DNA of 31,225 bases from an uncultured Bulleidia sp. (GTDB lineage Bacteria > Bacillota_I > Bacilli_A > Erysipelotrichales > Erysipelotrichaceae), in contig CAKVLT010000018.1 in assembly GCA_934757945.1 (NCBI GenBank), positions 1 through 31,225 of the forward strand. The letters run 5' to 3'. The notes below the pieces were generated by a model. The model was not told the DNA's origin, did no database searches, and worked only from the letters and a program-made list of their open reading frames with translations. Numbering within the stretch: position 1 is the stretch's first letter; each line of letters opens with the position of its first letter. This document shows positions 30,899 through 31,225 of the stretch, one piece after another. The translations under genes were made by a program, and so were the position numbers.

Positions 30899-31225
30899 AT
30901 GAGTGAAAAGAAAAAAGAAAGTTTCTTTGGAAAACTATTAACACAGAACCCTGTCTTTGGGCTGTATCTTGGTATTTGTTCTACACTGGCTATTACAACA
31001 AGTATCAACAATGCTTTAGGTATGGGCGTTGCCGTTACAGTTGTTTTGATTCTGAGTAATGTCTTAGTTTCATGCGTACGTAACATTACACCTGATGATG
31101 TACATATTCCTGTTTACATCGTTATTATTGCTACATTGGTTACTATTGTAGAAATGTTCATGCAGGCATATACGGCGAGTCTGTTTACAGCACTTGGTGC
31201 TTTTATTGACCTGATTGTTGTTAAC
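30899..31225 (+). CDS. rnfE: Rnf electron transport complex subunit E (partial)
   Basis: The first 109 residues of RnfE run off the window. After a Lys-rich N terminus, KLLTQNPVFGLYLGICSTLA, TSINNALGMGVAVTVVLILSN and VRNITPDDVHIPVYIVIIA are typical of the RnfA/RnfE membrane subunits, which hold a shared iron centre in the membrane. The Asn-Pro-Val start distinguishes RnfE from RnfA. AAAGGAGGG precedes the ATG. rnfA and rnfB are expected next. Confidence 0.93.
   Translation, partial: MSEKKKESFFGKLLTQNPVFGLYLGICSTLAITTSINNALGMGVAVTVVLILSNVLVSCVRNITPDDVHIPVYIVIIATLVTIVEMFMQAYTASLFTALGAFIDLIVVN

Noticed and set aside
1..31225. CRISPR arrays, tRNA or rRNA genes, insertion sequences, prophage genes
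   Set aside because: No regularly spaced repeats, cloverleaf, rRNA-like sequence, transposase or phage structural protein was recognised on either strand. The group II intron end is the only mobile-element trace.

Overview
The window looks like chromosome of a low-to-moderate GC Gram-positive anaerobe (Bacillota). The support is strong GGAGG-type ribosome binding sites, lipoboxes, U-run terminators, a T-box leader, ECF-type vitamin uptake, DegV/FakB proteins and an rnfCDGE operon. An Erysipelotrichia-like host is my inference from the mix of gene families and codon usage; no rRNA or tRNA gene is present to confirm it.

Layout. 1-75: 3' end (domains V and VI) of a group II intron whose body lies outside the window. 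163-780: SIMPL-domain gene interrupted by an in-frame amber codon. 774-2326: YitT-type membrane protein divergent from a Crp/Fnr regulator, with a CRP-geometry palindrome between them. 2360-6842: T-box leader whose specifier loop reads CGC (Arg), a small arginine-rich ORF, a polar amino acid ABC transporter (binding protein, permease, ATPase) and a cytosolic M14 carboxypeptidase, closed by a terminator. 6857-8700: PAP2 phosphatase and a secreted NlpC/P60 hydrolase. 8733-11744: MarR regulator plus MATE exporter, divergent from an MFS transporter around a palindromic operator. 11746-13591: zinc-dependent phospholipase C-like protein and a first DegV protein. 13803-14326: small zinc-ribbon protein and a stand-alone IF-1. 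14387-17020: HAD phosphatase, SseB-like protein, 2-hydroxyacid dehydrogenase and membrane-anchored HMA protein. 17063-20366: rRNA m5C methyltransferase, NUDIX hydrolase, ECF S component and a second HAD phosphatase. 20445-21417: decayed mgtA-type P-type ATPase with a small membrane ORF behind it. 21731-23425: phosphohexomutase. 23461-24796: MarR regulator and second DegV protein behind a perfect palindrome. 24826-25429: YdbC/PC4-like protein and a small lipoprotein. 25472-27420: ApbE flavin transferase and a putative metal exporter. 27552 to the end: rnfC, an rnfD fused to an extra FMN-binding domain, rnfG, and the start of rnfE.

Functional themes. The T-box, transporter and peptidase fit an arginine-supply operon: low charged tRNA-Arg would switch on uptake and release of C-terminal residues from peptides. 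The apbE/rnf block is a self-contained flavinylation and electron-transfer locus, because ApbE attaches FMN to the Rnf subunits and both directions start from near-identical extended -10 boxes. Two MarR genes have palindromes built into their own promoters. Four genes (PAP2, NlpC/P60, RsmF-like, apbE) start 6-9 nt after a -10 box and lack a ribosome binding site, suggesting leaderless mRNAs. No CRISPR array, tRNA, rRNA, intact insertion sequence or prophage was seen.
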